Origin: Microstegium vimineum
Lineage: Eukaryota > Streptophyta > Magnoliopsida > Poales > Poaceae
Assembly: GCA_022036555.1 (NCBI GenBank)
Contig: CM039120.1
Span: forward strand, 8,098,179-8,162,178
Length of the DNA stretch: 64,000 nt
Direction: 5' to 3'
Part shown: positions 35,615 through 47,197 of the stretch, one piece after another
Layout of the letters: the number at the start of each line of letters is the position of its first letter
Numbering within the stretch: position 1 is the first letter of the stretch
Position numbers and translations under genes: made by a program
The notes under the pieces: generated by a model
Database searches by the model: none
Told to the model about the DNA's origin: nothing
What the model saw: only the letters and a program-made list of their open reading frames with translations

Positions 35615-36945
35615 TGTTGGCGATCCTTAACTCCTTTTATTAACTGCCAAATGTCACATAAAATAAACTAATATGAACACCAAACTTAGAACTAGGGATT
35701 AAATCTAAAAAGTACCACAAGTTTTGGTGTTGGATCATTTATAGTTTTGCATTTATGGAATACAAGTAAAATACATTCAAAATATGCAATGAAACAAGAA
35801 AGAATTCCTTGTACGCCATTATAAAAGACCACATTTCCTTTTGTGCCACTCAAAAAGTTTTACAGTCTTCAGCGCCATTGCTCCAAACTTCTTATGCCCT
35901 CTATGCCACTGGTGTTACATTGGGCATGGTGTCAAACTACAGTCATGAAAAGTAAAAAATGTCCTTAGGTCTAAATATGTCATTAATTTTTTGAGCATAT
36001 TACCGACTTCAAATGGGAAAACTCAAAAGTCAAAACTATAAAGTTGTAGATCTCGTCGAGATCTAGAATTTTCAGATAAAAAATATCTTTATTTAATTCC
36101 ACAAAAAAGATATGATATGATTTGATATGATTAATATGTCTTAGAAAAATCATATCTTTTTTGTGGAATTAAATGAATACATTTTTATATGAAAATTGTA
36201 GATCTCGATGAGATCTATAACTTTCTATTAAGTTTTTCCAATTGAAGGCGTTAAGATGCTCAAAGAATTAATGACATATTTCGACTAAGGGTATTTTTGA
36301 CTTTCACACCAATATTTTGACACCGTTAGAGCCCAATCTAACGGCAATGGCGCGGAGGGTAAGAAAAATTTAGAGCAGTGGCACTGAAGGTCGCTAAACT
36401 TTTTCAATGGCACAAAAGGAAATGCAATCTTTTACACTGGTGCACATGAAATTCTCCCATGAAACAAAGCATAACACCATATTGTGCAAACCAAGGCCGA
36501 ACGAGGTGGAAAACAAAGACTAAGATCCAGATCAAACCAGCTCCAATTGGCGCCAAACCTCCACAGGGCCACTCTAGAAGAACAAAGAAGATGTTCCAAC
36601 AAAATTTCACTCAAGGTGGCCACACCAATGGTGCGGGCACACCCATGTCGGCTTCCCTTAGGCCCAACATTATCTAGAAGGTTCATATCGCCTCTCCTTG
36701 GTTGGTTTAGAAGGTTTGGTGGTAAAATAAATGCAAAAAGGGCATGTTGCCCTTTCCATCTAAGGGGATACATGGAATATTCTATGCATGGAATACACAT
36801 CTTCTCTCCATATATAAAAGGAGGCCATCCCTCCTCATTCCATCTACACCTAAGGGATCAAGATCTACACCTCAAGAACACCACTCCACTCCAAAGGGGC
36901 CTAGGCCCTAGGCCTAGGACCTAGCTAGCTAGTTAGATTTGAGAA
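35615..36945 (+). repeat. LTR remnant (Ty3/gypsy, Athila-like), split by a MULE
   Basis: It begins TGTTGGCGATCC and shares words such as CCACAAGTTTTGGTG with the LTRs at 52571 and 60516. After the inserted element it continues to a TATATAAAAGG promoter-like motif near 36812. No internal region or matching second LTR is present, so it is a solo or truncated LTR. Its 3' limit is not clear. Confidence 0.6.
35798..36458. mobile_element. Foldback MULE (long terminal inverted repeats, 9-base target duplication)
   Basis: The two halves are imperfect inverted copies of about 320 bases that meet near 36110 in an AAGATATGAT-rich centre, so almost the whole element is inverted repeat. Both sides carry ATGAAACAA (35789-35797 and 36459-36467), a 9-base duplication as made by Mutator-like elements. 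No coding sequence is present. Each arm contains a nested GATCTC-G-GAGATC palindrome (near 36052 and 36205). Confidence 0.88.
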
Positions 36946-37039
36946 GGCGAGATGTGCATGAGAGTTTGGGGAAGGACAATGATTGTCTTGATAAACACCT
37001 ACTTTGAAACTTGACAAAATCTTTGCAAAATAAGTGTCT

Positions 37040-39225
37040 AAGAAACAAGAACGGAAACCTGTACGATTAGTCCCGCAGGCAACTTTGACTATACTTTTAT
37101 GTTTCAATGTCTTTATTACTTTTGGTATGGACTGAGGATCATATGTTAACCTGCCAGACGAATATTTAGCATTCTGAAATATAATAAATCAAATCATAGT
37201 AAATGGATAATAAATATAAAAAAGCCAAATGTGCCATGAATAACAGAGAACCTCATTATCAGTATCATGCCCGAGTTGGCCATACTGGGGATGACCTGCA
37301 GTACTGAATAGCATAGAAGAAAAAAAATCTGCCTAAGAAAACTGTTAAATAACACCCACTAACTAAAGCATACATTTATTCAGAAGAGATAAAGATTTCT
37401 AGCTTTGTATTTTGAGCAAGACATACACTATAGAAGAATCAACCACATTTGATAGCCAGACGGAAAAATCCGCTCCACAAGAAACATCAGTTGCCCGATC
37501 AACTGTACAGACCATTGGAGATAACTAAGTTTCTATACCAAAGAAAAACATCAGCATGTAAGTTTATGAATTGTCACACAAACCGGCCAAGAATGTGTAC
37601 ATGTGAGCTCACAAACAATAAGAGATGCAAGGTACCGACCCTTATCTAAGGAGTTCGTCCCTAACTGCCCATGCTTGTTATCTCCAAAAGAGAAAGACCT
37701 CCTGTCACTAGTTACAACCACAGTATGGTGTCGTCCAACACTTGCTTTCTTGATATTTTTTCTGCAGGCTTAACAAGTGTAAGCTAGCATCTTGGAAGAC
37801 ATAAATATTATAGTTAACACCTTTAAACCACCTATACTAATCAGCCCATGAGTTTAGGAATACTATAAACATTTATTAACAAGCAAGGTAAAGAATTTTA
37901 TGTTGTAGCGAATTATCTTACCCAACTAAACCACTAACAAGAGTTGGCCGATTCCGCAGAATTGTGTCCCCATGCCCTAACTGTCCCTTTTGCTAGAAAC
38001 TTATATTGTTAATAAATAATCAATTAAATGGAACCAAATATTCAGATTTATACTTCATTCCTCCCCCATGTATAACACTGGCCTTGTGCATCGAGAGCAA
38101 CACAGTGACAAGCAGCTAGGAAAAAATGTTAAAGCAAGTCATTAACAATGTCTGAAAACTTTACCAAATTACTGTTGAGTTGAAATCTGGATGACAGAAA
38201 GCAAATACACAGTATGGTAAAAATAACCTTTCAAACAAAATTATTTTACTTTAAAACCATAAAGCATATGTCACGATTCACAAGAAAACCTCAGCTCATC
38301 AATTAAATCCAGCACGAGGTTACTCTTACAATGAAGAAACAAAAAAATGTAAATTTTCATCTTAGGCAATCTCAATATCACACTGTTACAATTACATTCC
38401 CTCCCAGGGTTTCTTTGATTGGTTGAATTAGCTGATTACTTTGGGTGCCTGGATGTTGTGGAAACATCATAACAATTGAAAGGGAATTGGCAGGAGTTCT
38501 GCCTTGATGACTGTAAACTCATCAAGTATTTAATGGTACATAAATTTAATCAAATGACTAGGTTCACTGCATTATGCCATTCAAAACATGCTTAAATTAG
38601 TAAATGGCGACTAACAAAGGTAGTATTTCGTATTGCAATATCAGTGCTACTAAAATCTATATGTATAAGACCTGCCCATGGTACTACAATCATGATTTCT
38701 TACCGCCATTTTATAACTTGCTAAACCACTAAAAGTAATCAGAACTAGGGTCACAAACCAACTCGACCCACCTTCATATTAATGCATCTGTTAATCCACT
38801 GATCTAAACATTTATAAACATCAATAATGGGTTCAATCTCCTCCTATCCCGTCATAAACTAGGACACGTGTATCGTGATCACAAACGCATGCAAGCATAG
38901 GGGACTCACTGCAGCCGGTGGCGACGAAGCGGATGTCGACGCCAACAAGCGGGCGCAAGCGTGTAGGAAACAGTAGGTTGTCCTGCGGTCTGCTCACCCC
39001 CTCCTGGTCCATGGTCTGGAAGTTCATACCGCCGCAGTACAACAGCTCCCAACCGGAGCCGCTACTCCTTGCCTCCGCCTTATCGTCGCCCTTAGCGGCC
39101 GTGGCATCCATCTCGGCTTTGGCGCTGACCGACATTGTCGTCAGCGGCGGTGGCGGCGGCGGCTGCGGCGCTGACGATGGTGGTGGCGCTGACGATGGCG
39201 GCAGCGGTGGCGGCGGTGTATGCAT
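37040..39225 (-). pseudogene. Truncated RCC1-repeat (RCC2-like) gene
   Basis: Minus-strand exons can be read at 38910-39225, 38054-38115, 37922-37986 and 37636-37761. They join in frame with conserved RCC1 blades: proline-rich N-terminus, WELLYCGG, HCVALDAQG, GQLGHGDT, GRHHTVVVT and FGDNKHGQLG. Further homologous blocks lie at about 37455-37525 (CGADFSVWLS), 37255-37305 (PQYGQLGH) and 37045-37175 (YDPQ ... KVACGTNRT), but the step from 37636 to the next block breaks the frame. Homology stops near 37045 beside the LTR remnant, about half way through the normal protein. RCC1-type proteins are seven-bladed propellers acting at chromatin or membranes; this copy cannot make a full one. The first four exons still look well kept, so the loss may be recent. 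Confidence 0.75.
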
Positions 39226-41971
39226 GGTACGGGAAGGGAGGGCGTAGGGTTTTAGAAACAAGAAACACACCAGGAATATGCTCTTTTCACACCGTAGGTG
39301 TCACAGTACCAACATTTGGGTCCCAACTCCGAAGCATTTCGGATCGGGCCTTGAAAAGCCGGTAAAAAAAATTCGGCCCGAGCATAGAGGGCTTGCTTCG
39401 TTGGAAACCTGCATGACTCATCTAAAAAATATTACCTTAGAAGTTTTCTAAAAAATTTAAAAAAATCTATCTGACCAGATAAGTTAGAAGTTATCCATTT
39501 GGTGGAGGCAGTGACTCTGTTAGAATTCGGAGAGATCGAAGGCGGGACCCCTCAGGAGATTCAAGCTCCAGAAGGAGGAGAGCATGCCTTTGAACTGCCC
39601 GAGTGCCCCAACCACCAGCACCCCACCTTCCTGAAAGGCAAGCCCCGGAGCATCATATACCTTTCTAACTCGCTTTCAAAATATTTACTTAAAGGCTATA
39701 ATATTGTTTGTGCATTAAGTTAGTAGGAGTTGAATGAAACCATTTTATGCATTACCTTCCTTGTCCAACAAAGAACCATGTAGGCCCAGGATCGAAACGT
39801 ATGCTTAGTCATGCTTAGACTGGTAGAGTGGGTGGTCAGTTATCACCCACGATGATAGGTTGATACTGGTCACAGTTGGCTATATTTGCTATCGTAGAAA
39901 ATAACCACGTGAAAGTAATAAATCGAGACCGGGCGGACACGATGTGTGTGAGCCACTTGACTTCGAGGTCTTGTGAGCGTGTTCTCTCCGCCCGTGTGGT
40001 TGGACATGCGCCGAGATTGAATGCATGCCTCACTCATAGCTGGCCAGATAAGTACTTCTAACCGCGAAGCCTGACTTTGTAGTTCGGGCCAGGAAGACCT
40101 ATCTGTTGGGTCATGAATATTGTGAACGACATCCTAGCCGTGGGCAAGTACGATCTGATCGTCCTGTCCTGGCACCAAGGGCAGGATTGGCTTGAGCGAC
40201 CTGGCTATCTGTGAGTCACTACTCATGCCTTTGAGAGGGTACCCGCGGCGTTACCCGAATTATACTGAAGGTAACCCGTCAAAGTCATCCCGACGAGGGA
40301 GGCTTGGGTGTGTTTGAGGAATAAACCTCTAGCTGGATAGTAATTCGATTCGAATCGTGGTCTCTCCCTGTTAGTGAGAAACTTGAAAGATCCACCGACC
40401 ATTGTAGAAACTTGAACCCTAATAAGTAACGAAAAGATGGTTATATGGTATACATGCCAAACTGGATATGGTTACTATTGTGATGCTTTAATCAAGTGAT
40501 TGTTCTAGTTCATATGCAAATCTAGACTTGGTAATATCTACTAGTCCTGATGCTAAAAGATGAGTAAAACTTTGAAAAGCAAGAGTAAGTTAGTAATGCT
40601 CTTTTATGCAAAAGTCATGTTATCTTTACCCTTGTTGTAGATGGTATGGTCTATTATGGTTATTGTCAGACTTGCTTCTACCCCGCCGGGGATGAGTAGT
40701 GAAGACCATGGGTGATGGTTGATTCTGATGTCTCTCCTTGTTACTTTGATGGGACTGTACTCAGTTTGGCACTGTATTTGGTTTAAATAGTTTGCAAAAA
40801 AGGGGTGTTTCAAACAATGTCTTCCGCTACTTCTATTTGAACTAAGTGTTGTAATACCACTTTTAAACTCTGATGTAATTTATTTTTGTTGCGAACTTAT
40901 CACTATGAATCATGTACGATCTTGGTTGGAACAATTTATGGTTTGAAATCCTTCGAGATTTCAAGGACTACCGAGCTTATATGGGCTCTAGTGTGACCAT
41001 AAAAATGGTAACCTTTATACTAGTGCTCTTATAAGTTGGAAGGTTTCGTGACAGATTGAAGGCAAAGGTATAAGATATGGTGTTTGTTTTGTCGGCCAAG
41101 ACGCAATAGAGTATGTGATTGGATTTAGGATAAGAGCGGAGCTCTCAAGTTGCATGGTTATCTACTGCCACTGGGTGCAATTTCATTTGCATATGCATAA
41201 CACCTAGCAACATGGTAAGGTGCATGTGTAAGCAATAAATGCCTTTCAAAAATGTTTGTGAAAATTTTAACTCACATGTACAAAGTTGTGAAACACTTAG
41301 TGCAGTTGACACAATTTAAAAAGTGAAGAGAAGGGCTTGTTGGGTTGTTGTCTGGTGCCTTGGCGGTGGGACTACAGAGATGTGTCCTATGCGTGGCAGC
41401 CGGTGCTGGCAACTATGGCTCGTAGGCTCCTGATTGCGGTCTGCCCTGATTTGCCAAATGATTGGACTTTGGCAAGGGCTGGTTGGACCCCAAGTAGGCT
41501 CCAAGCATGGGAGTGAGCCTCTTTCAATTTCATGTGGCCACCAGATAGGAAGTCCAAAGATCATGTTTTTTTGGCTAGTTTTGGATAAATCTCATCGTAC
41601 CTCACATCGAACTGGAAAAGTGGTTGGGCTAGTTCGTAAAGCTCTCTGTGTAGGTGACGGTCAGACCGACCAGAAACACGATGAAACTGTCAGTCAGCGT
41701 GGTTGACGAGTGGGGGCCGAGACGACAAGTAGTTGTTATTCACACATAAGTTCCAATCAATTTTTGTTGTATCTCTCAATTAATGATAATATGGTTGATT
41801 AATTAGTGTGCTGGAATCTTTCACAACATATGAATTTGGCTCAACTCACAAGCGACCCTTGCCATGCAAATCTTGGTGATTGGTTCCAAATCAGCTGGTA
41901 CAGCCCCTACAACAATAGTACAAGTCGAGTGCTTTATACACTCCGAGTAAATGATGAATTGGATGCTCCAA
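39226..41971. other. Intergenic, probably retroelement-derived noncoding DNA
   Basis: No gene is recognised. The composition and stop-filled frames suggest old retrotransposon untranslated sequence, but no LTR pair, primer site or domain can be shown. Confidence 0.4.
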
Positions 41972-41985
41972 TAATAGTTGGAGTT

Positions 41986-42138
41986 GTCAAGGGGTTCACA
42001 GCGTAATGACAAAGACCATTGGTTGGAGGCTCCTAACCCAGGGTTCAAATCCTGGGTGTGACACTTTATTCTGGATTTATTCTAAGATTTTTTAGCGCTA
42101 CACATTAAGTGGTAGGCACAGTGTACTCTAAAAAAAAT
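41986..42138 (+). mobile_element. tRNA-derived SINE, copy 2, with perfect target duplication
   Basis: A 153-base element with an A-box-like region (GCGTAATGACAAAG), a B box (GGTTCAAATCC), a short body and a run of A residues at the 3' end. It is flanked by identical 14-base duplications, TAATAGTTGGAGTT (41972-41985 and 42139-42152). Head and body match the SINE at 11469-11689 (for example GACACTTTATTCTG), but it is shorter. Confidence 0.92.
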
Positions 42139-42189
42139 TAATAGTTGGAGTTCTCACGAGGATTAAAAGGTATTTGTTATATTTTTTTA

Positions 42190-42541
42190 GGTGTCTGAAT
42201 TTTCAAGCAACAATCTTAAATAATTAATTAGTACAATTAAAAGTAAAAGTTATATTTTGTAGTCAAACAACAACAAAATTCCGTGTTGCCTGAACAACGA
42301 GAAAAAATCGGACACCTCAAATATATTACAGGAGAAGCGTGAATAATAAAAAAAGAAAGGAAATAGGTGTCTGAATTTTCAAGCAACAATCTTAAATAAT
42401 TAATTAGTACAATTAAAAGTAAAAGTTATATTTTGTAGTCAAACAACAACAAAATTCCGTGTTGCCTGAACAACGAGAAAAAATCGGACACCTCAAATAT
42501 ATTACAGAAGCGTGAATAATATAAAAAAAGGGAAAGTCACG
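42190..42541. repeat. Tandem duplication, 176-base unit
   Basis: 42190-42365 and 42366-42541 are two adjacent, almost identical copies. They differ mainly by small indels near their 3' ends (for example ACAGGAGAAGCG against ACAGAAGCG), implying a recent duplication. No coding content. Confidence 0.93.
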
Positions 42542-42842
42542 ATTGTCATCCATGCCTGAGCTAGTGAGCTGTAAACGGTAAGGGAAAGCCCAATCCACTC
42601 CAAAACTTCTGGTCTACTCCGTAGGCTCCTAGAGTCCTAGGTCCTAGCTTCCCTATTCAAAGGACAGATATGCTATTGTTTCATTTGCATTGCAGAAAGC
42701 ACATTTCTCCTTCCCTAGCTTGCGTTTTTCTTGTCACCAGATCATATTTATTACAGTATTCCTCTAAAACAACATGATGAGCATTTATTACAGCCCTTGT
42801 TTGTTGCGTGCAAAGTGAGGCCCGGTGTGGTTTGCATGGTTG

Positions 42843-44201
42843 TCAGCATTGTGCCGGAGCGAACGACAAGGTCTCTGCCTCCAAATCGTAGAGCACGCGC
42901 ATGTCCTGCTGCACCAGGTTGCCAATCGTGGAGCCATCATCGCCGGAGTCGGCCAGGAGGAGGCAGAGGCGGCCCCTCCTGTGGTCCTCCAGGACGTAGT
43001 TTCGCCGCGGTAGGTTGAGGTCCGCGCCCCGGAAGTGGAACACCATCCTTGGGACCTGCACCTGTGACGTCGACGACGAGCGCCGCCAGGCCGCTGGCAC
43101 CAGGAAGCACACGCCGTCTTCGGGGTTGCCGCCGTTCGCGAACGGCAGCCTGAGCTGCTGTCGGAACGCCCGCACCACCTCCGCGAGCACCGCACCCGGT
43201 AGCAGCGTGAGCGCAGTGCCGGAGTCGACGATCACGCCGCCCGAGCCATCGGGCCGGAGCGCGAACGACGACTCCGGTATCCGCAGCCGCCTGGCGCCGA
43301 CGGTGAGGCCCGTGAGGTGGACGTAGTAGAAGGTCGGGTTCTGGGGGCTCTGGAGGAGCGGCGTGGTCTGCACGGGGCCGGTGGCGTCGCCGTAGACTCC
43401 ACCGGACAGGGATCCGAACAGGAGGGTGCTCTTCCGGCCGCTGGAGTAGGGCGTGAGGCAGTAGGAGAAGCGGCGGATGGAGAGCTGGGACACTAGCGAG
43501 AGCGGGTTCCGGCCGAAGCCCACGATGCCGGAGGCGTTGTTCAGGCTGCCGACGTTCATGGTGCCGCACCCGAAACCGAGCGGGACGGCCATGAGCCTGT
43601 CGCCGTCCGACGACGTGAAGGTGAAGCGCTCCGTGGCGTAGACGCCCGTGGTCATGGTGCCGTCGCCGTAGTTGTAGCGGTAGGTGCACGTGTCCAGCCG
43701 CTCGCAGCTGTGGTGCAGGATGTCGGAGCAGAGCTGCCCGGTGCACCGCATGGGATCGTACGACGCCGACTCCCCCGGCGCGAACAGCGGGTCCGGCTGC
43801 GCGAGGCAGTTGGCGCACGGCGCGCACTGCGTCCAGATGAGGTCGCTGCCGGTGTCGAGCAGCGCCGAGACGGGCTGCGGTGGCGTGCCGATTGCGAGGT
43901 CGACGACGTACTCGAGGTCCCCCGACGGGCGCACGGAGAAGCCGGTATTAGGCGGCTGCTCGTCCTTGCCGGAGAAGCGGGCGCTGGCGCGGTTCCTCAC
44001 CACGGAGAGCGCGGCCGCCCTCGCCTTGCTCCGCCGCATGGCGCGCCGAATCAGCTCGGGCCTGGACAGCTGCTTCCCTGCGTCGACATGCGTGAGCGTG
44101 ACACGGACGTCGTCGTCCCGCGCGAACGCTGATGCCGCGGCGGGGCAAGCGTACAACGACGCTATCGCAAGCACCACCAGCACTAGCAATCTATGCTCCA
44201 T
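42843..44201 (-). CDS. Secreted nepenthesin-type aspartic protease (A1 family, CDR1-like), copy 1
   Basis: A single-exon gene of 452 residues. A signal peptide (about 1-24) and a prosegment (to about 88) precede the mature enzyme. The catalytic aspartates are D116 in LLDTGSDLIWTQC and D326 in IVDSGTALT. Cysteine-rich segments between them (CAPCANC, CTGQLCSDILHHSC, CTYRYNYGDG) are typical of the nepenthesin-type plant group, as is the ending IGNLVQQDMRVLYDLE. Such enzymes act in the apoplast or vacuole, often in defence or development. It has the same orientation as the paralogue at 47198-48574. A TATATA box is at 44283-44288 on the upstream side. The antisense open frames in this GC-rich gene are compositional. 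Confidence 0.95.
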   Translation of the reverse strand: MEHRLLVLVVLAIASLYACPAAASAFARDDDVRVTLTHVDAGKQLSRPELIRRAMRRSKARAAALSVVRNRASARFSGKDEQPPNTGFSVRPSGDLEYVVDLAIGTPPQPVSALLDTGSDLIWTQCAPCANCLAQPDPLFAPGESASYDPMRCTGQLCSDILHHSCERLDTCTYRYNYGDGTMTTGVYATERFTFTSSDGDRLMAVPLGFGCGTMNVGSLNNASGIVGFGRNPLSLVSQLSIRRFSYCLTPYSSGRKSTLLFGSLSGGVYGDATGPVQTTPLLQSPQNPTFYYVHLTGLTVGARRLRIPESSFALRPDGSGGVIVDSGTALTLLPGAVLAEVVRAFRQQLRLPFANGGNPEDGVCFLVPAAWRRSSSTSQVQVPRMVFHFRGADLNLPRRNYVLEDHRRGRLCLLLADSGDDGSTIGNLVQQDMRVLYDLEAETLSFAPAQC

Positions 44202-44282
44202 ATATGTGTTGTCTTGTGCTCCCTGTAATAATGCCCCCTATAGCTTTGCTCACCATGGCTCCTTTTGTAGCTAGGCGATGGC

Positions 44283-44288
44283 TATATA
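44283..44288 (-). promoter_or_regulatory. TATA box of aspartic protease copy 1
   Basis: TATATA about 82 bases upstream of the ATG at 44201, in sequence otherwise less AT-rich. Confidence 0.6.
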
Positions 44289-44299
44289 TGTGCGAGGGC

Positions 44300-45654
44300 G
44301 CGAGGCGATTATATTCCGGGCACGGCACACGCACAATATATATTCTTGCACCGTCTTGATGCAAACGCATCGATGCAAGCTGGGAAGGAAAGCAACGGGC
44401 AGGATTGCGCATGCAACTTGACGAAATTCGTTTGCCGGTGGTGGTCTAGCTAGGCACCGAATAAGTCGGGGGAATGCTCTTGGTCTTGGGGCACCCAGCT
44501 GCGAAGATCAAGATCAAGAGACAAGTTGTCGACCTGTAACTCACCAGCTGCACAGCACGAGGGCACTAGACAGTACTACAGTAGTAGGCCGGGACTATAC
44601 CATGGCTACGTACAACTCTTGATGTGACCGCCGAATTTTGAGGGAGAATGCACGTATGTGGCTGCAGGTGAAAAGAGGGCCGACCCGAGATGCTGCCGGG
44701 CTCCTGTGGAGAGACAAATATTCTAGCCAGCCATCGATCTGGGGGCTAACATGCGCGGATCTAATTCAGACCTAATCCAAGCATGTGCTTTCATTAACAC
44801 GGCAAGTAATAATAATTATTAGAAAAAAAAGAGTAATCGCATCCATTAGAAGATGGTGACCTGAGGAGGCGATTCCGATCCTTGGCGTTGGCGCGGGGCA
44901 AATCACGGTCGGACTCGATCCGATGTGCCTCCACTTCTTGTGATCATCATCATCCGCTCCAGTAAAATGAGTGGACAACTGGACATGGCATCTTCAGGTT
45001 AATTGGATCTAATGAGTGGCTGTTGCGTGTACTGAGCACTAACCAAAGTGCATTCTGATCTATCTATGCCAGCCAATTTCATCTGCACCACGTACTCACT
45101 AGCAGCGCTTTGGGTTGCCAAAGAACGAACTATGCCTCCCTCCAATACGCTGGAAGAATGAAGGTTGGTGTGATGGTAACGTGACTGCAAACGTGCCCCG
45201 TAGTTTGGAGGCGGCGTGTCAACCAGGGGCAGCAGAGCTACAGACCGCCCTGCACTTTCGGCCGGTCCCAGAACCTTTGCAACCCTGCAGTTTTGGCCGG
45301 TGAACCTTTGCAATTTCCTGCTTCACCATCAACAGAAGATCGAAAGAGTCGCCCCCGACGGTTGACGGCGCGACCCTTTGTCATGATCTCATGATCGGGA
45401 CCCGGATGCATCAGGAGCACGAGTGATCAGAGTTGACTCGAGTAGGTCCATAAGCAGACTCCGTAGTTGGGCCATCGGCCCGTGTAACGTTTGACCGACG
45501 CTGCCGGGTTTGCCGCCGAGCAGCACTCCGGGCCTCCAGCAGTCAACACCAACACTCTGGAACAGAGTAGTCGCCAGCGGAAGAGATTATGAAATAACGC
45601 ATGTGCACAAGCAGAGGAGTACTGGAGCAAGACTGCATTGCACAACTAAAAAAA
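44300..45654. other. Spacer between the proteases, first part
   Basis: Promoter-distal sequence of copy 1 and unassigned DNA. No gene or repeat is recognised. Confidence 0.45.
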
Positions 45655-45662
45655 GGTCTGCC

Positions 45663-46143
45663 AAGTGGCGGAGTCAGACTTTGCGTAGAGCATGGGCGCA
45701 ACACAGTGTGATAGTAAGGATCTATTTGACACGGCTCTGGCTCGTGCAACAAAAGCTCTGACTTTTCAAAGAGTATCTTTTTTGATGAAGGTGATAATAT
45801 TTTGAAAAACATTTGACAAAAATAAGAGTGAATTTTTTTAATAATTTTTATTAGGATTGTGAGAAGGAATAGAGAGAAGCCATATTTCTATGGCTCCGAC
45901 TCTTCTATAAAAATAGCTCTAGCTCCATGGGAATCCTTGTGAGGATTTGTTTTGTACTAGATACCGATAAAAAGTCATGAAAAGCTGGAGCCCTACCATG
46001 AAAATAAAATTAGAGAACAACAGTAATTTATTGGTGAAAAATCCCCCCCCTAGTTCCTTGTTCATTTTCCTTTTTAGCAATATGTGTGCACCAGCTGAGC
46101 CCGGGCACCGGCCCAGGGTCGTCGGGCCTTGGCTCCGCCACTG
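45663..46143. mobile_element. Nonautonomous hAT element with 8-base target duplication
   Basis: The left end AAGTGGCGGAGTC and the complement of the right end CAGTGGCGGAGCC form a terminal inverted repeat. The element is flanked by identical GGTCTGCC (45655-45662 and 46144-46151). At 481 bases it has no coding capacity. An 8-base duplication points to the hAT superfamily. Its ends differ from the Ds-like element at 23229. Confidence 0.82.
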
Positions 46144-46151
46144 GGTCTGCC

Positions 46152-47197
46152 TACACAACAACTAAGTAATCTAAGGGGCAACCATCATTTGATTTTTCTT
46201 TTTACATTTATAGATATATAAAATGGAGAACCCAAATCCAAATCTCTCTCTATCTTATTTTTCTTCCCTTTTTCTTCCTTCGTATACACCAGACTCTGAC
46301 GCGCCACTCGTGGAATCTCTCATGTTGTCTTTGCCCTTATGTCCGCCTCCGGTGGCTGAGGAGCCACCGGAGCCACCACCAACCACTATGGGCCGGTCCT
46401 AAATCCATCAGATGTGTGCCTTCTCCTTGTTGTCTTCTTCGTCTCCGGTCAACCTCCTCCATTGCCACATCATCTCGCTCAGCTCAGCCCGCTACCATGC
46501 TAACCTGGTGGAGGTTGTCAGTCTATATCTTTAGAGCATTCTCGCCCTTGCCACGTCCAATCGCCTCCCCCTATTATAGGTGTTCTTTAGTAGAATGACA
46601 TGATTATTAGTGGAAGATAATTAATCTTGATAGCTAGCGGAGATGATGTGGATTGCTTGCATGTTGATAGATACAGTGAGGATTAGCTTTTATAAACAAG
46701 CATGACCTACCACGCCATGAGCCTAGCTATGAACACCTAGAGAGACTAGGTGAGCATGTTGTTTCCACCACTTAATGTTTTGTTTGGATGTGCATGTATC
46801 TCTCTCAAACTACATGTGTTGAAGTATATTTGGACTAATTTCACTCTAATCTAATCCATGTGGTTTGAGGTAGATATATATATGCACATTCAAACAAGGC
46901 CTAAAGAAGAAGAATCCATTGAAACTACTAAGCACATGTGCTAAGATCCCAAACTTGGTCCGTAGAATCAACCACAACACGTACGTATAGAAAGTTTAAA
47001 ACACATGATTTTCTTATTAATTATCAGATGTTGAGAAGACAACAATACGTAAACCAAATCCGGTTTAGAGATACAGATCACCGACCTATATATAGTTAAA
47101 AGCCCTACCAAGCACCAATCCTAAGAACACATCTATGCATATATATAAATAGCAACGGATCCAAAACGAAATAAACGACGTACATGAACACTCGAAG
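46152..47197. other. Spacer downstream of aspartic protease copy 2
   Basis: AT-rich DNA with short open frames only, including the 3' UTR of the next gene. Nothing else is recognised. Confidence 0.5.

Noticed and set aside
42937..44132. Antisense and alternative-frame open frames in aspartic protease copy 1
   Set aside because: These are shadows of a high-GC coding sequence. The frame with the catalytic DTGS and DSGT motifs is the real one.
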